Source: JBGPTK01 sp963797765
GTDB lineage: Bacteria; Acidobacteriota; Terriglobia; Acidiferrales; UBA7541
DNA length: 64,000 nt
Assembly (NCBI GenBank): GCA_963797765.1
Contig: CAWCQU010000003.1
Coordinates: forward strand, 930,001-994,000
Reading direction: 5' to 3'
Both the position numbers and the translations under genes were made by a program. A model generated the notes under the pieces. It was not told the origin of the DNA. It searched no databases and saw nothing but the letters and a program-made list of their open reading frames with translations. Below are positions 49,821 through 59,257 of this stretch, in pieces. Positions within the stretch are counted from its first letter, which is position 1; every line of letters starts with the position of its first letter.

Positions 49821-51581
49821 GTGCCTGAACGAACTTTAGACAAGCTGGCGTGGCCGCTCGCGCCGGGCCCAGACCACCTGATCCCGCGCTGGATCGTACT
49901 GCGCGGGCTTGCCGTGATTTATTTTTCCGCGTTTTATTCCTGCGCATTCCAAATTCAAGGATTGATCGGGCCCAACGGAATTCTTCCCGTGGGTCCCTAT
50001 CTTCAGGAACTAACGCAGCACTTCAGCGGATTCGAATTGTATTGGTACGCACCCACACTGATGTGGTTCGCCAGCGGCGCGCGCGCATTGACCGCGCTGT
50101 GGGTTGTGGGAATGATCGCGTCCGTGCTGCTGTTTTTCAATTTGTGGCCGCGCGGAATGCTGGCGATTTGTTTCGTTGCGTTTCTTTCGTTCATCACCGT
50201 GGCGCAGGATTTTTCTTCCTATCAATCGGACGGAATGCTGCTGGAAGCCGGATTTATCGCGTTGTTTTTCGCGCCGCCGGGATTGCGGCCGGGGCTGGGC
50301 GCGGCTCGCCCTACTTCGCGGCTCAGTTATTTTCTGCTGCAGTGGGAATGGTTCCGGATTTATTTCGAATCCGGCCTGGTAAAAATGTTGAGCGGCGATC
50401 CGCAATGGAAGCACCTGACCGCGATGGACGAATACTACCAGAACGGTCCGTTGCCCACCTGGATCGGCTGGTACGTGGAACGCCTGCCGCACTGGTTTCA
50501 TGCGGCGACGGCGGGCGGAACGCTGGCGCTGGAATTGGTTGTGGTGTGGATGATGTTTTTGCCGCGGCGGTGGCGGATTATTTTATTTTGCATCGTAACG
50601 CCGTGGGAAATTGGAATCATTCTAACCGCGAATTACGCGTTTCTGAATTATCTGGTGCTGCTGTTGGGAGTGCTGCTGCTGGATGATCGTTTGCTCGCCC
50701 CGCTGATTCAACAGTTGCCGTTCACTGGCAAACTAGCGGGCGCAGCAAGCAGCGCCCCTACAACCCCGACTAAGCCGGATGTTCCACCCGAAAATATTCC
50801 AACGCAGGAATCACAGCGCGCTTCGAAAATGCAACTACAAAGCAAAACTGCTGCGGAGCCCGGAGTTGCCTCTGTAGGGGCGCTGCTTGCTGCGCCCGGT
50901 TCGGGGATTGATCGGTCTGGCGCCGAAGATGACGGTTGGTTTGCCCGGATGCGCGCGCCGCTGCGCACCGTTGGACAAGTTACGGAAGGATTTTTGCTTG
51001 GCTGGATTTTTTATGCCACGACGGCGCTGCTGATCAGCATTGTAGTGCCGCGCGATCCGCCTCCGATGGCTCCTGCCACATTGCTCGAACCATTTCGCAT
51101 CGCGAATCGTTTTGGATTATTCGCGGTGATGACGCGCGGACGTTTTGAAATTGAATTTCAAGGTTCGCGCGACGGAAAAACCTGGATCGCCTACCCGTTT
51201 CGTTACAAGCCGCAAGATCCGCGCGCCGCCCCGGGAATTTACGCGCCTTACCAGCCGCGCTTCGATTGGAATTTATGGTTTGCTTCGCTCGAGCCGTGGC
51301 GCCAGAACCCCTGGGTGTTGAGCGTGCAGGAACAATTATTGCGCAACGATTCCGCGGTGCTTTCGCTGTTTGCCGGAAATCCATTTGGCGCGGAGCCGCC
51401 TCTCCAGGTGCGCACCATTTTGTGGCAATACTGGTTTGCCACGCCCGAAGAAAAGAAAACGCAAGGCGTTTGGTGGCGGCGCGAACCGCGCGAAGTATTT
51501 TCACCCACCATCGAGCGCGAACCGGACGGCAAATTCAGCGTGGTCGAAATGCCCATGGCGTATCCTCTATCTCCCGAATGA
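49821..51581 (+). CDS. Lipase maturation factor-like membrane protein
   Basis: 586 residues from a GTG. N-terminal half has about eight membrane helices with family motifs RWIVLRGLAVIYFSAFYSCA, SYQSDGMLLEAGFIALFFAP, WFRIYFESGLVKMLSGDPQW and MDEYYQNGPLPTWIGW. The C-terminal half is soluble, typical of LMF1/2-like proteins: FEIEFQGSRDGKTWIAYPFR, RFDWNLWFASLEPWRQNPWV and YWFATPEEKKTQGVWWRREP. The connecting region (residues about 305-360) holds two family A repeats in frame, in opposite orientation (AGAASSAPT and VGALLAAPG). In animals the family helps fold secreted lipases; bacterial role unknown. Confidence 0.87.
   Translation: MPERTLDKLAWPLAPGPDHLIPRWIVLRGLAVIYFSAFYSCAFQIQGLIGPNGILPVGPYLQELTQHFSGFELYWYAPTLMWFASGARALTALWVVGMIASVLLFFNLWPRGMLAICFVAFLSFITVAQDFSSYQSDGMLLEAGFIALFFAPPGLRPGLGAARPTSRLSYFLLQWEWFRIYFESGLVKMLSGDPQWKHLTAMDEYYQNGPLPTWIGWYVERLPHWFHAATAGGTLALELVVVWMMFLPRRWRIILFCIVTPWEIGIILTANYAFLNYLVLLLGVLLLDDRLLAPLIQQLPFTGKLAGAASSAPTTPTKPDVPPENIPTQESQRASKMQLQSKTAAEPGVASVGALLAAPGSGIDRSGAEDDGWFARMRAPLRTVGQVTEGFLLGWIFYATTALLISIVVPRDPPPMAPATLLEPFRIANRFGLFAVMTRGRFEIEFQGSRDGKTWIAYPFRYKPQDPRAAPGIYAPYQPRFDWNLWFASLEPWRQNPWVLSVQEQLLRNDSAVLSLFAGNPFGAEPPLQVRTILWQYWFATPEEKKTQGVWWRREPREVFSPTIEREPDGKFSVVEMPMAYPLSPE
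50738..50761. repeat. Family A repeat inside a gene (reverse orientation)
   Basis: In frame in the lipase-maturation-factor-like gene, giving AGAASSAPT. Confidence 0.85.
50874..50897. repeat. Family A repeat inside a gene (forward orientation)
   Basis: In frame in the same gene 136 bp downstream of the reversed copy, giving VGALLAAPG; the two face each other and could pair in DNA or mRNA. Confidence 0.85.
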
Positions 51582-51893
51582 TGCGTTACGCTGCGTAGGA
51601 AAACAACGCGGCGTAGTAATCGGGCTCCCTGTCTCGCGCATACTGCGCGGGATCACTCACTTCGTTCGGGATGACCCCGCAAGTCAATCCAAGCCGTTGA
51701 AGTCATCCCGAGCCCGCCCGAGGCGGGCGAGGGACCCCGAGTAAATTGTGCACAACCCGAAGAGTACGATGCCTGCCGCAGCTGACCGATTTTGATTCAA
51801 TTTGTAAAATGCGGCAACGCGAAGACGCCGGAAGAAAGCCAAATAAAAAGACGCGGAAGCCGCGCGCTGTTACACTCTGCGCGGGAGGCGATC

Positions 51894-52328
51894 ATGATTT
51901 CCTGGTTTTTGGTGGCGCACATTTGTGGATTCGTTTTGTGGGTGAGCGGATTGCTGGGAGCGGCGGGAACGCTGATGCGGCACACGGAAGAAAGTTCCGC
52001 CGAAGCGCGGCAGGCGCTGGCGAAATTAGAGAAGCGCTGGCTGCGCACCATGGCCGATCCCGGAGCGCTGCTGGCGATTCTGGCGGGGATCGCGCTGATC
52101 TCGACGAATCCGCATTATTATTTGCACGCACACTGGCTGGCCTTGAAAATGATTTTCGTTCTGGGGCTGCTGGGAATGCACGGAATGATCGGCGTGCGAG
52201 CCAAGCGTTTTGCGGAAGGACGCATCGCGCTTGCCATCAGCGATGCGCGCTTCATGTTCCTGCTGGTGATCGGGATTTTTATTTCGATTCTGATCGCCAC
52301 TCTTCCCGGCGCGGTGTACCTACGCTGA
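51894..52328 (+). CDS. HemJ/CopD-like membrane protein
   Basis: 144 residues from ATG 51894, with GGGAGGCG upstream; an in-frame ATG at 51792 lacks such a site. Four membrane helices: ISWFLVAHICGFVLWVSGLL, MADPGALLAILAGIALISTN, HWLALKMIFVLGLLGMHGMI and FMFLLVIGIFISILIATLPG. His in LVAHI and the H-rich HAHWLALKM...GMHG recall HemJ (protoporphyrinogen oxidase) and CopD-like families, where His ligate haem. Which of the two it is cannot be decided here. Confidence 0.7.
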   Translation: MISWFLVAHICGFVLWVSGLLGAAGTLMRHTEESSAEARQALAKLEKRWLRTMADPGALLAILAGIALISTNPHYYLHAHWLALKMIFVLGLLGMHGMIGVRAKRFAEGRIALAISDARFMFLLVIGIFISILIATLPGAVYLR

Positions 52329-52553
52329 TGCTTCCGTGGATTTTTGGGGACCTGTATTTCAAAACGTTTTGAATGAACAACGCCGCTTCGCAGGAAATCG
52401 CTTTTATCTTTGGCGGTGCTCAAACAGGAGATCCCTCGCCTTGCTCGGGATGACTGCGCGTGGCGGGCGGTTCGGGCAGCGATGGGCGATTGTTGGGCTG
52501 GCGGAGGTGTGATTTAATACGCGCAGGCTGCGCTTTTCCAGGTTTCGAAAAAG

Positions 52554-54434
52554 ATGGGTGTTGAAATTGGTCCGCTGATTGTGATCGCGGTGATCCTGCT
52601 GCTGGTGGGGCCGGTGCTGGGAATCATCGCGTTTGTGCGCACGCGGAAATTGGGAAGCCGCGAAGGCGTTGCGGCGCCGGCGACTTCCGCGACCGATGCA
52701 AAAATCATCGCGCGAATTTATGCGCTGGAACAGCGGCTTGAGGCTTTTGAAGCGCGCTTAGCTTCACTAGCGCGAATCGGGATCGCTTCGGAGGGCGGGA
52801 TTTCGGCGTCCGTCGCGCCGGCCTCCACGGCCGAATCGATACCCGCCGCGGCTGAAATTCCAGCCGAAAACTTGCAATCGCCCGAAGCGCCAACTCCCGC
52901 TACTTTTCCGCCGGCAGCGGAAGCTCCCGCCGGTTCCCCGGCCTTCATCCCCGCTCATGCATTTTCGATTCCAGCTTCAACTGCCCCCGCGCACAGAAGC
53001 TCGCTCGATACGGAAGCGCTGATCGCCGGACGGTGGATGAACTACGTGGGAATCGTGGCGCTGCTTTTTGCGGTGACGTTCTTCCTGAAATACGCGTTCG
53101 ACAATAATTGGATCGGCAGGAACGGGCGAGTTGCCATCGGGATGATCGCGGGCGCGGCTCTGATTCCGTGGAGCGACCGGCTACTGCGCAAAGGCTACCG
53201 TTATTTTTCGGAGGGAATTGCGGGGCTGGGCGCGGCGATTCTGTACCTGACGCTGTGGGCTTCCTGGCACTACTACCAGTATTTTCACGCCGTCGATTGC
53301 GTTTGTGGGAATGATCGTCGTCACAGCGGCGATGGTGGCGATTGCCGTGGGACGCGATTCGCAGCGGCTGGCGGTGCTGGCGCTGGCGGGCGGCCTGGTG
53401 ACGCCGATGCTGGTAAGCACGGGCATGGATCATCAGGTGGTTTTGTTCGGATACCTGGCGGTGCTGGCCGCGGGAATGCTGGCGGTGGCGCGCGCGAAAG
53501 ACTGGCCGGTGCTGGCGCCGCTTTCGTTTGCAATGACGCAGATTTATTTCTGGGGCTGGTACGCGGATTTTTACAAGCCAGAGAAGCTCGAGATTACGAC
53601 GTTTTTCGCGACGTTATTTTTCGCGCTGTTCGCGGCGCTGCCGATGATTCGCAGTCGTCGCGAAGGGCGCGTGGGAATCAACGATCTGGTGATCGTGGTG
53701 GCGAATCCATTTCTCTATTTGCTCGCGCTGCGCGAAATGCTGTGGCCGGATCATCGCTGGCTATTGGCTGCGGTATCGCTGGCGCTGGCCGCTGTGCATT
53801 TGGAATTGGTGCGCAGCTTGCCGCGCGCGAAAGCGGAAGAGCGGCGCTGGTTCGGTATGCTCTACGCGGGAATTTCGCTGACGTTCGCGACGCTGGCGAT
53901 TCCCATGCTGCTGGACGACAAATGGATCACGCTGGCGTGGGCGGTGGAAGGAGCGGTGCTGGTGTGGAGCGGCGTGCGCATGAAGACGTGGCAAATGCGC
54001 GCGGCGGGATTGCTGCTGCTTACTGTTTCCGCGGCGCGCCTGGCGCTGATCCCGATTCCGGCGGAGACGTTTTTATTGAACGCGCGATTCGCTGCGTTTG
54101 CGGTGCAGGTGGCGTGCTTTGGCATCGCGCTTTATTTCGCGCGGAAGATCCGGAGCGAGCTGGGCGCGAACGAGCAGAATATTTTCGGTTTGATGGGAGT
54201 GGCGATCAATGTTTACGCGCTGGCGGCGCTTTCGATGGAATTGTGGGATTATTTCGGGCGCTCGCAGTCGCTGGAAGCGAGTCCGCACCTGGCGCAGCAG
54301 CTTTCGCTTTCGCTGCTTTGGATTTGCTATGGCGCTGCGCTGCTTTTTGCGGGGATGAAAAAACAAATGAGCGTGCTGCGCTGGCAGGCGCTGGCTTTGA
54401 TTGGGATTGTGGTGGTGAAAGTGTTTCTGTTTGA
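52554..54434 (+). CDS. DUF2339 membrane protein, N-terminal fragment
   Basis: Real coding text ends near 53280 (WASWHYYQ). One N-terminal helix (IGPLIVIAVILLLVGPVLGI), a coiled coil ARIYALEQRLEAFEARLASL, a Pro/Ala-rich linker of about 110 residues, then GRWMNYVGIVALLFAVTFFL KYAFDNNWIG, a DUF2339 signature, and helices GRVAIGMIAGAALIPWSDRL and YFSEGIAGLGAAILYLTLWA. After 53280 this frame turns into Gly/Arg-rich nonsense while the true frame continues in 53305-54555. Confidence 0.82.
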   Translation: MGVEIGPLIVIAVILLLVGPVLGIIAFVRTRKLGSREGVAAPATSATDAKIIARIYALEQRLEAFEARLASLARIGIASEGGISASVAPASTAESIPAAAEIPAENLQSPEAPTPATFPPAAEAPAGSPAFIPAHAFSIPASTAPAHRSSLDTEALIAGRWMNYVGIVALLFAVTFFLKYAFDNNWIGRNGRVAIGMIAGAALIPWSDRLLRKGYRYFSEGIAGLGAAILYLTLWASWHYYQYFHAVDCVCGNDRRHSGDGGDCRGTRFAAAGGAGAGGRPGDADAGKHGHGSSGGFVRIPGGAGRGNAGGGARERLAGAGAAFVCNDADLFLGLVRGFLQAREARDYDVFRDVIFRAVRGAADDSQSSRRARGNQRSGDRGGESISLFARAARNAVAGSSLAIGCGIAGAGRCAFGIGAQLAARESGRAALVRYALRGNFADVRDAGDSHAAGRQMDHAGVGGGRSGAGVERRAHEDVANARGGIAAAYCFRGAPGADPDSGGDVFIERAIRCVCGAGGVLWHRALFRAEDPERAGRERAEYFRFDGSGDQCLRAGGAFDGIVGLFRALAVAGSESAPGAAAFAFAALDLLWRCAAFCGDEKTNERAALAGAGFDWDCGGESVSV

Positions 54435-54555
54435 TTTGTCGTTTCTGGATCGGTTTTACAGGATTGTTTCGTTTTTTGTCTTGGGACTGGCGCTGCTGGC
54501 GGTTTCGTTTTTGTACCAAAGAAAGCTGGCGGCTTCGAAGGGACAAGGTTCGTGA
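53305..54555 (+). CDS. DUF2339 membrane protein, C-terminal fragment
   Basis: Resumes as IFTPSIAFVGMIVVTAAMVA after a single-base change in a TTTT run, then at least twelve further membrane helices (DHQVVLFGYLAVLAAGMLAV, ITLAWAVEGAVLVWSGVRMK, FLDRFYRIVSFFVLGLALLA), the typical DUF2339 end. Whole protein about 667 residues. These large inner-membrane proteins are usually found next to DUF3999 genes, as here; function unknown. Confidence 0.85.
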   Translation: MGMIVVTAAMVAIAVGRDSQRLAVLALAGGLVTPMLVSTGMDHQVVLFGYLAVLAAGMLAVARAKDWPVLAPLSFAMTQIYFWGWYADFYKPEKLEITTFFATLFFALFAALPMIRSRREGRVGINDLVIVVANPFLYLLALREMLWPDHRWLLAAVSLALAAVHLELVRSLPRAKAEERRWFGMLYAGISLTFATLAIPMLLDDKWITLAWAVEGAVLVWSGVRMKTWQMRAAGLLLLTVSAARLALIPIPAETFLLNARFAAFAVQVACFGIALYFARKIRSELGANEQNIFGLMGVAINVYALAALSMELWDYFGRSQSLEASPHLAQQLSLSLLWICYGAALLFAGMKKQMSVLRWQALALIGIVVVKVFLFDLSFLDRFYRIVSFFVLGLALLAVSFLYQRKLAASKGQGS

Positions 54556-54737
54556 GGGTTGTGCAATTTACGGAAAAGCTTTACCGCAGAGGCGCAGAGT
54601 TCGCCGAGGTGAGTCGGGACAAAGAAAACGCGCTTCGTTCGGATGACTACGCTGGTGGGACGGCGGCGCGGTTGAACTTGGGATGGACATGAAACTAAGA
54701 AGTGATATGCGCATGGAACTGGAGATGCGTTCGGGAC

Positions 54738-55707
54738 ATGAACGCCAGAGGGCGGTATGTGCTGTTGGGCGTGTTTGTGGTTTTGGCAGCTTGGGATTAT
54801 CGCGATGTGGGCGGCGGTGCGTGCGGCGTTGGCGGCGGATTCTTCGCCTTTGCCGGTGCGGTGGCGGTATTGGTCATACTCAAGGCCGATTGTGTTCGGG
54901 GTGGGGACGCCTGCCGGGTATGTGAACGTTACGGTTCCGTTTGATGTTTGGGGAAATTCGAAGGCGGATTTGGCTGATCTGCGCGTGATTGATGATCAGG
55001 GCAATGAAGTGCCCTACGTTTTATTTGCTCATCACGGCGAATCGAGCGAACGCCCACTCTCGGCAAAACTTGGCGAAGTAAGTTTTGTGCCGGGACAATT
55101 TACCCAGGCCGTTTTGGAATTGAGCGCGGAAGCTCCGTTCCACAACGCGGTCTACATCATTACTCCGCTGCAGGATTTTATCGCCTGGTGCGAGGTGGCC
55201 GTGAGCGACGACGCGCGAACGTGGCGGATCGTCAACAGCCGCTCGCCGATTTTCCGCTTTCAGAAAAACAATCAGACAGGCGTGCAGAAATTGCACTACC
55301 CGCAGACCAACGCGCGATTCATGCGCTTGCGAATTTTTAATAGTGAAAGCCAGTTCCCTATCGAAGGCGCCACGGTCTTCTACAGCGTCACGCTGCCGGC
55401 GGATGAGGTGTCTCGCTCCGGTGGATTTAAAGCCGGAAACAAAACACAACGAACATCGGAGCGTGTGGATCGGCGACCTGGGCGGCTCGCCATTTCCGCT
55501 GAACGAAGTGCGCTTCACTGTGGCGCAAAAAGATTTCTCGCGCCGGGTGGAAGTGCAAGTGAGCAACGACGGAACGAATTGGTATCCCGCGGGCGACGGC
55601 GAAATCTACCGCTTCAGCGAAAGCGGTGTGGAGCGCGAATGGCTGCAAGTGAACCCGTCGGAACGCGTGGAGCGCTACTGGCGCTTGACGGTGAACAATG
55701 GAGATGA
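54738..55707 (+). CDS. DUF3999 protein, N-terminal fragment
   Basis: The start MNARGRYVLLGVFVVLAA at 54738 (signal peptide) changes frame near 54790 into LGIIAMWAAVRAALAADSSP. The mature part has beta-sandwich text: YVNVTVPFDVWGNSKADLAD, LRVIDDQGNEVPYVLFAHHG, VLELSAEAPFHNAVYIITPL and MRLRIFNSESQFPIEGATVF. The frame is lost again near 55430. DUF3999 genes pair with DUF2339 genes, which is the preceding gene here (180 bp upstream). Confidence 0.78.
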
Positions 55708-56038
55708 TCCTCCACTGGCCGAAGCGCAACCGGCTTTTTATGCCACGCCGCGCGTGATTATTTTCCGTTACGATCCGGCGCGCGCGTACAGGCTGATTTA
55801 CGGGCAGAGCGAGGCAAAGGCGGTGCATTACGATCTTTCACGATGGCTGAGTGCGGATGCGTATAAGACAGCGGCGTCGGCCACGGTGGGGACTGAGGCG
55901 GTGAATACCAAGCGGTCCGATCCGCGTCCATGGACCGAACAGAACGGGATTGCGCTGTGGATTGCGCTGGCGATTGCGGTGGTGCTGCTGGGGTATTCGG
56001 CGTTGCGATCGTTGCAGCGGATGGGGAAGGAAATTTAG
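55343..56038 (+). CDS. DUF3999 protein, C-terminal fragment
   Basis: From about 55425: DLKPETKHNEHRSVWIGDLG, GSPFPLNEVRFTVAQKDFSR, VSNDGTNWYPAGDGEIYRFS, PRVIIFRYDPARAYRLIYGQ, and a C-terminal membrane anchor GIALWIALAIAVVLLGYSAL. The carbohydrate-binding-like sandwich and anchor are typical of DUF3999. First 27 codons of the open frame are out of frame. Confidence 0.78.
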   Translation: MKASSLSKAPRSSTASRCRRMRCLAPVDLKPETKHNEHRSVWIGDLGGSPFPLNEVRFTVAQKDFSRRVEVQVSNDGTNWYPAGDGEIYRFSESGVEREWLQVNPSERVERYWRLTVNNGDDPPLAEAQPAFYATPRVIIFRYDPARAYRLIYGQSEAKAVHYDLSRWLSADAYKTAASATVGTEAVNTKRSDPRPWTEQNGIALWIALAIAVVLLGYSALRSLQRMGKEI

Positions 56039-56217
56039 TTCGTTGAGAATCTGATTGTGGTTGATTCGCCTAATCAGATCAATTCAGTTCTGCCGTAACG
56101 AAATGCCGGGCGCCCCGGCGAGGCCAGGGCAACAGCAGCGCCCCTACGAAATCGACCGAGCACACAATTCTCACGGTGCCTCATTTGGGTTTTCGACTCG
56201 GATGACTCCGGGCCCCG

Positions 56218-56679
56218 ATGGATTCACGTATGCGTCGCGCGTTCAACCGACTTAAAAGTTCGCTGCTTTGCCGGCGCGATGCCCCAATCGACGGCGTCTG
56301 GGGCACCGTCGGATGGTGGGAAGCAAGACGGATCCCATTCAATCTGATCGTCGGATGCGCCGGAATCATTTCTGGAATCGCAATTCTGACGGTGGGAGCC
56401 GGAGGTTGGATTTTGTTCGGAAGCGAATTCGGAATGCCCGATTCACCTTTCTTAGCGATTTCTGCAGTGGTGATGTACGCAGTGTTAGCAAACATTTGTT
56501 ATACCGGCGGCTGGATGTGCGAGCTTGTGGTGCGCAGACTTTGGCCCGAGCAGGCCGACCGTTTTGCCTCGCAAAGCTATTCCACGGGATTGATATTCTC
56601 CGTACTTCTGACTCTGGCTCCGGGGATCATCGCCGCGTCGGCTGGAATTTTTCTCCTCGTGCGGCACTTCCTTCGCTAG
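56218..56679 (+). CDS. Membrane protein of unknown function
   Basis: 153 residues with three to four hydrophobic helices: FNLIVGCAGIISGIAILTVG, FLAISAVVMYAVLANICYTG, YSTGLIFSVLLTLAPGIIAA and IFLLVRHFL. Basic N-terminus (MDSRMRRAFNRLKSSLLCRR). Followed closely by a reversed family B repeat. No family recognised. Confidence 0.65.
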   Translation: MDSRMRRAFNRLKSSLLCRRDAPIDGVWGTVGWWEARRIPFNLIVGCAGIISGIAILTVGAGGWILFGSEFGMPDSPFLAISAVVMYAVLANICYTGGWMCELVVRRLWPEQADRFASQSYSTGLIFSVLLTLAPGIIAASAGIFLLVRHFLR

Positions 56680-56825
56680 GTTCAAAACGAAAGAGGGCGC
56701 GGCTGAAGCCGGCCCCTACAAAGACCACGCCTGAGGCCAAACCTGCAAACGAACCTGAAGCAGGAATGTGGACGCGTCGTTGAAGCGTATAATGGCGGCG
56801 CGCGCGGGAACCTGCGGTTCTTCTG

Positions 56826-58007
56826 ATGGGAACAAACTTTGAATCGGCTCGGATGATTGGGCAAACACTCGGGCACTACCGCGTGATTGAGCGGCTGGGC
56901 GCGGGGGGCATGGGCGTGGTGTACCGTGCGCGCGACGAGAAATTGGGCCGCGACGTGGCGCTGAAGTTTATTGGCGGGGATTCGGCGGGCGATGCTCCGG
57001 CGCATGAACGGCTGATGCGCGAGGCGCGCACTGTTTCGGCGTTGAACCATCCCAATATCTGCACGATTTATGAAGTGAGCGAAGTGGGCGGGCAAGCGTT
57101 TATCGTGATGGAATTGATCCGGGGAGAAACGCTGCGAGCGATGATCCGGAATGGAAGGCTGCCGGGGGAGACGGCGGTGCGTTACGGCCTGCAGATCGCC
57201 GATGCGCTGGAACATGCGCATTCGCAGCGCGTGATCCATCGAGACTTGAAAAGCGAAAACGTGATTTTGACTCCGGAAGGGCGGGCCAAAGTGCTGGACT
57301 TCGGCCTGGCGCAACAGCAGGACGTTGCGGAGGTGATGGAAGCGACGCAATCGCGCGAAACGCTTTCGGGATCGGGCACGGCGGCGGGAACGCTGCACTA
57401 TATCGCTCCGGAAATTCTGCGCGGGATGCCGGCGGATGCGCGGAGCGATATCTGGTCATTCGGCGTGGTGCTTTACGAGATGGTGGCGGGCGACCGGCCG
57501 TTCAACGGGCAAACCGGGTTTGAGCTGAGCTCGGAAATCCTGATGAAGCCGGTGCCGCAATTGCCGGAGCAAGTGACGCCCGGACTGGAAGCGGTGATTT
57601 CGCGATGCCTTTCGAAGGATGTGTCGCAGCGGTACCAGAGGGCCAGCGAAGTGCGCGCGGCGCTGCAGGCGATTGAATCGAGCGCGTCGCACATTCGCGT
57701 GCCGGTGATTCCGGTGAAGCCGGCGGAGCACTGGCCGTTGCGGAAACTGGCTACGCATATCGGGATTCCGCTGCTGGCGATTGCGGCGGCGGTTTTTGCG
57801 TGGCAGGCGCTGCATTTGCGTGCGCGGCTGTTTGGTCCGGCGGGAGCCGCACGCGATTCGTTCGATCGCCGTGCTGCCGCTGGAAAACCTATCGGCCGAT
57901 CCACAGCAGGAATATTTCGCGGACGGGATGACGGAAGCGCTGACCAACGATTTGTCGAAGATCGGCGCGTTGCGCGTGATTTCGCGGACTTCGGCCATGC
58001 TCTATAA
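56826..58007 (+). CDS. Ser/Thr protein kinase-TPR protein, kinase fragment
   Basis: Hanks-type kinase: glycine loop LGAGGMGVVYRARD, catalytic Lys in VALKFIG, HRD loop VIHRDLKSENVIL, DFG in KVLDFGLA, and YIAPEILRGMPADARSDIWS. A juxtamembrane linker and one helix (IGIPLLAIAAAVFAWQALHL) follow. The frame changes near 57845 (after FGPAG) and the protein continues in 57781-58998. This kinase-TM-TPR layout is abundant in Acidobacteriota and signals across the inner membrane. Start MGTNFESARM at 56826. Confidence 0.92.
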   Translation: MGTNFESARMIGQTLGHYRVIERLGAGGMGVVYRARDEKLGRDVALKFIGGDSAGDAPAHERLMREARTVSALNHPNICTIYEVSEVGGQAFIVMELIRGETLRAMIRNGRLPGETAVRYGLQIADALEHAHSQRVIHRDLKSENVILTPEGRAKVLDFGLAQQQDVAEVMEATQSRETLSGSGTAAGTLHYIAPEILRGMPADARSDIWSFGVVLYEMVAGDRPFNGQTGFELSSEILMKPVPQLPEQVTPGLEAVISRCLSKDVSQRYQRASEVRAALQAIESSASHIRVPVIPVKPAEHWPLRKLATHIGIPLLAIAAAVFAWQALHLRARLFGPAGAARDSFDRRAAAGKPIGRSTAGIFRGRDDGSADQRFVEDRRVARDFADFGHAL

Positions 58008-58998
58008 GAATGCCCACAAGCCACTCCCGGAAATTGCCAAGGAATTGAATGTGGATGCGGTGGTGGAAGGGTCGGTGGAACGGGTGGGCGATCGCGTGAA
58101 GATTAATGCGCGGCTGACGGAGGCCAGCGAAGACCGGAATCTTTGGACCAACAGCTACCAGCGCGATATGAGCGATATATTGACGTTGCAGAGCGATGTA
58201 GCGGCGGCGATTGCGGGCGAAATTCGCGTGCAGCTGACTCCGCAGGAATCGGCGGGGCTGGCGAAAAGCCATCCGGTGAATCCGAAATCTTACGAGGCTT
58301 ATTTGCTGGGGCGCTATCTTTGGAATAAGCGCACGCCGGAGGATTTGAAAGCGGCGGTGGCGGAGTTCAAGAAAGCGATCAATCTGGATCCGAATTCGGC
58401 GCTGGCCTGGGCTGGATTGGCGGATGGATATAATTTACTGGAAGACCAGGGAGTGATGGCGGCGCACGAAGCGATGCCTTTGTCGGAAGCGGCCGCGCGA
58501 AAAGCGATTGCGCTGGACGATTCGCTGGCCGAGGCGCATGCGGCGCTGGCGAGCGTGGAATGGAATTACGATTGGGATATGGACGCGGCGGGAAAGGAAT
58601 TTGCGCGGGCGATCGAGCTGAATCCGAATTATGCCACGGCGCGGGAGTGGCACGGATTGTATCTGGCGCAGGGCGTGGGGCGATTTGATGAAGCGATTGA
58701 GGAATTGCAGCGGGCGCAGCAGCTCGATCCGCTTTCGCCGGTGATCGAGGTGAATGTGGGGCGCAGCTATTATTATGCGCACCGGTACGCAAAGGGCCGC
58801 GGATTTTCTGGAACAGTTCGCCGCGCGGCATCCGGATTTTTGGATTGGGCATGCGCTGCTGGGGCAGACCTACCTGGTGATGGGGCGGCTTCCGGATGCG
58901 ATTCGCGAACTGGAAAAGGCGCGTGCGCTTTCTCCCGAGAGCCAGTGGATCGCGGGCGTGCTGGGCGACGCCTATGGCCGCGCGGGGCGGCGTGCTGA
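57781..58998 (+). CDS. Ser/Thr kinase-TPR protein, sensor fragment
   Basis: True text from about 57850: EPHAIRSIAVLPLENLSADP, YFADGMTEALTNDLSKIGAL, the adenylate-cyclase-associated FlgO/TolB-N-like domain, then TPRs (NPKSYEAYLLGRYLWNKRTP, FKKAINLDPNSALAWAGLAD, FARAIELNPNYATAREWHGL). The frame is lost near 58795 and resumes in 58754-59257. Confidence 0.88.
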   Translation: MRRRFLRGRRCICVRGCLVRREPHAIRSIAVLPLENLSADPQQEYFADGMTEALTNDLSKIGALRVISRTSAMLYKNAHKPLPEIAKELNVDAVVEGSVERVGDRVKINARLTEASEDRNLWTNSYQRDMSDILTLQSDVAAAIAGEIRVQLTPQESAGLAKSHPVNPKSYEAYLLGRYLWNKRTPEDLKAAVAEFKKAINLDPNSALAWAGLADGYNLLEDQGVMAAHEAMPLSEAAARKAIALDDSLAEAHAALASVEWNYDWDMDAAGKEFARAIELNPNYATAREWHGLYLAQGVGRFDEAIEELQRAQQLDPLSPVIEVNVGRSYYYAHRYAKGRGFSGTVRRAASGFLDWACAAGADLPGDGAASGCDSRTGKGACAFSREPVDRGRAGRRLWPRGAAC

Positions 58999-59257
58999 CG
59001 CATTGAAATTGACGGATGAATTGGCGGCGCTATCGAAAACGCAATACGTTTCGCCGATTTATAGCGCGGAAATTTATTTGGGATTGGGGGACCGGGCGCA
59101 GGTGATGGCGTTCTTGGAGAAGGGATTTGCGGACCGGTCGGATTTTATGCCGCAACTGAGATTTGAGCCGGAGTTCGATTCGATGCGGGAGGATGCGCGG
59201 TTTCAGGCGCTGCTAAAGCGGGTGGCGCCGCGGGCGGGCGGGGCGCACGCCGGGTGA
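58754..59257 (+). CDS. Ser/Thr kinase-TPR protein, C-terminal fragment
   Basis: From about 58797: ADFLEQFAARHPDFWIGHAL, LGQTYLVMGRLPDAIRELEK, YSAEIYLGLGDRAQVMAFLE and FEPEFDSMREDARFQALLKR, the usual closing TPRs of this protein type. Corrected length of the whole protein about 810 residues. Confidence 0.85.
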   Translation: MWGAAIIMRTGTQRAADFLEQFAARHPDFWIGHALLGQTYLVMGRLPDAIRELEKARALSPESQWIAGVLGDAYGRAGRRADALKLTDELAALSKTQYVSPIYSAEIYLGLGDRAQVMAFLEKGFADRSDFMPQLRFEPEFDSMREDARFQALLKRVAPRAGGAHAG

